64,000 nt of DNA from an uncultured Bacteroidales bacterium (lineage in GTDB: Bacteria; Bacteroidota; Bacteroidia; Bacteroidales; Bacteroidaceae), in assembly GCA_902771725.1 (NCBI GenBank), contig CACXXT010000011.1:1-64000 (forward strand), written 5' to 3'. The notes beneath the pieces are model-generated. The model had not been told where the DNA came from and searched no databases. It saw only the letters and a program-made list of their open reading frames with translations. The number at the start of each line of letters is the position of its first letter. Positions within the stretch are counted from its first letter, which is position 1. The position numbers were made by a program, and so were the translations under genes. Shown piece after piece: positions 63,618 to 64,000 of the stretch.

Positions 63618-64000
63618 CCATCAACGAAATCCAAGATTCCATCATCGAAGAATTCTCTGAATTCGACGACTGGATGGACAAATACCAGCTCCTTATCGAT
63701 CTGGGCTCGGAGCAGCAGCCGCTGCCCGACAGTGCCAAGACGAAGCAGAACCTCATCGAAGGCTGCCAGAGCCGTGTGTGGCTGACCGCCGACCTCACTC
63801 CCGAAGGACTCATTCACTTCGAGGCAGAGAGCGACGCCCTCATCGTCAAGGGTATCGTCACCCTGCTCATCCAGGTGCTCAGCGACCACACGCCGCAGGA
63901 GATCCTCGACGCAGACCTCTACTTCATCGAGCGTATCGGCCTGCGCGAGCACCTCTCACCCACTCGCAGCAACGGCCTCCTCGCCATGCTCAAGCAGATG
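63614..64000 (+). CDS. sufE: SufE family cysteine-desulfuration protein, cut by window edge
   Basis: The frame beginning MTINEIQDSIIEEFSEFDDW encodes SufE, which accepts sulfur from the cysteine desulfurase SufS for Fe-S cluster assembly. The sulfur-accepting Cys is in LIEGCQSRVWL (~51) and DADLYFIERIGLREHLSPTR (~99) is the conserved C-terminal motif. 129 residues are visible, nearly the full length of ~140; the stop lies outside the window. It is coupled to the M28 gene by an ATGA overlap. Confidence 0.95.
   Translation, partial: MTINEIQDSIIEEFSEFDDWMDKYQLLIDLGSEQQPLPDSAKTKQNLIEGCQSRVWLTADLTPEGLIHFEAESDALIVKGIVTLLIQVLSDHTPQEILDADLYFIERIGLREHLSPTRSNGLLAMLKQM

Overview
The window reads as a chromosomal segment of a Bacteroidales bacterium, most likely Prevotella or a close relative. 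Evidence for this: promoters of the Bacteroidetes type recur (a -7 box TAnnTTTG, several with a TTG about 20 bases upstream); many exported proteins carry Bacteroidetes-style lipoprotein signals; and the gene order DUF6242 lipoprotein, DUF6089/PorG-like protein, uppS, bamA, three ompH/skp, murI is a characteristic Bacteroidales envelope cluster. This assignment is by recognition only; no search was run.

Region 1 (1-17.5 kb) is accessory DNA. It opens with a VapE-family primase/helicase gene cut by the left edge, facing away from an HU-like DNA-binding protein, then a four-helix-bundle protein. A defence-type block follows: a phospholipase-D-like nuclease fused to a SNF2-type helicase, a large Eco57I/PglX-like adenine methyltransferase whose second half is visibly more AT-rich, a 115-residue protein of unknown function, and a SIR2-domain protein split by a frameshift at a run of eight A. 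Beyond it lies a graveyard of gene remnants (DUF4143 ATPase tail, broken DUF1016 nuclease, two Fic C-termini) mixed with intact small modules (an XRE-type regulator, a DUF1016 nuclease with a 43-residue partner, a VapBC-like toxin-antitoxin pair). Five same-orientation copies of a repeat with a 9-bp variable core, and two copies of a 54-bp promoter/hairpin leader, punctuate this region.

Region 2 (17.6-23.5 kb) holds nhaA, a two-gene tRNA unit (Leu-UAG, Val-GAC) sharing a bidirectional terminator with nhaA, an N-acetylhexosamine-kinase-like phosphotransferase and a large MG2-like exported protein. Region 3 (23.6-36.3 kb) is carbohydrate metabolism: glmM, a GH3 beta-glucosidase, a GH16 endo-beta-glucanase, a serine-type sulfatase, and hexuronate genes uxaC, exuT-like transporter and uxuA, followed by prmC and ribD. 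Together the GH16 and GH3 enzymes would cut beta-glucans to glucose, and the uronate genes would take hexuronates to 2-keto-3-deoxygluconate, except that a uxuB/uxaB reductase is not in the window.

Region 4 (36.4-44.5 kb) is the outer-membrane biogenesis cluster. Region 5 (44.6-57.7 kb), on the minus strand, has a glycosyltransferase, two membrane acyltransferases, a C1-type aminopeptidase, typA, a two-component system with a lipoprotein gene between kinase and regulator, trkH, a nucleoside kinase and a sirtuin. Region 6 (57.8-64 kb) carries three FKBP-type isomerases, an Lrp-type regulator with a damaged C-terminus, a GATase/dipeptidase fusion, an M28 peptidase and the start of sufE. Two genes here (the first FKBP and the Lrp regulator) each appear to lack a short internal segment.

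The best candidates for something undescribed are the PLD-helicase/methyltransferase/SIR2 block with its poly-A frameshift, and the repeat-plus-leader cassette architecture of region 1.
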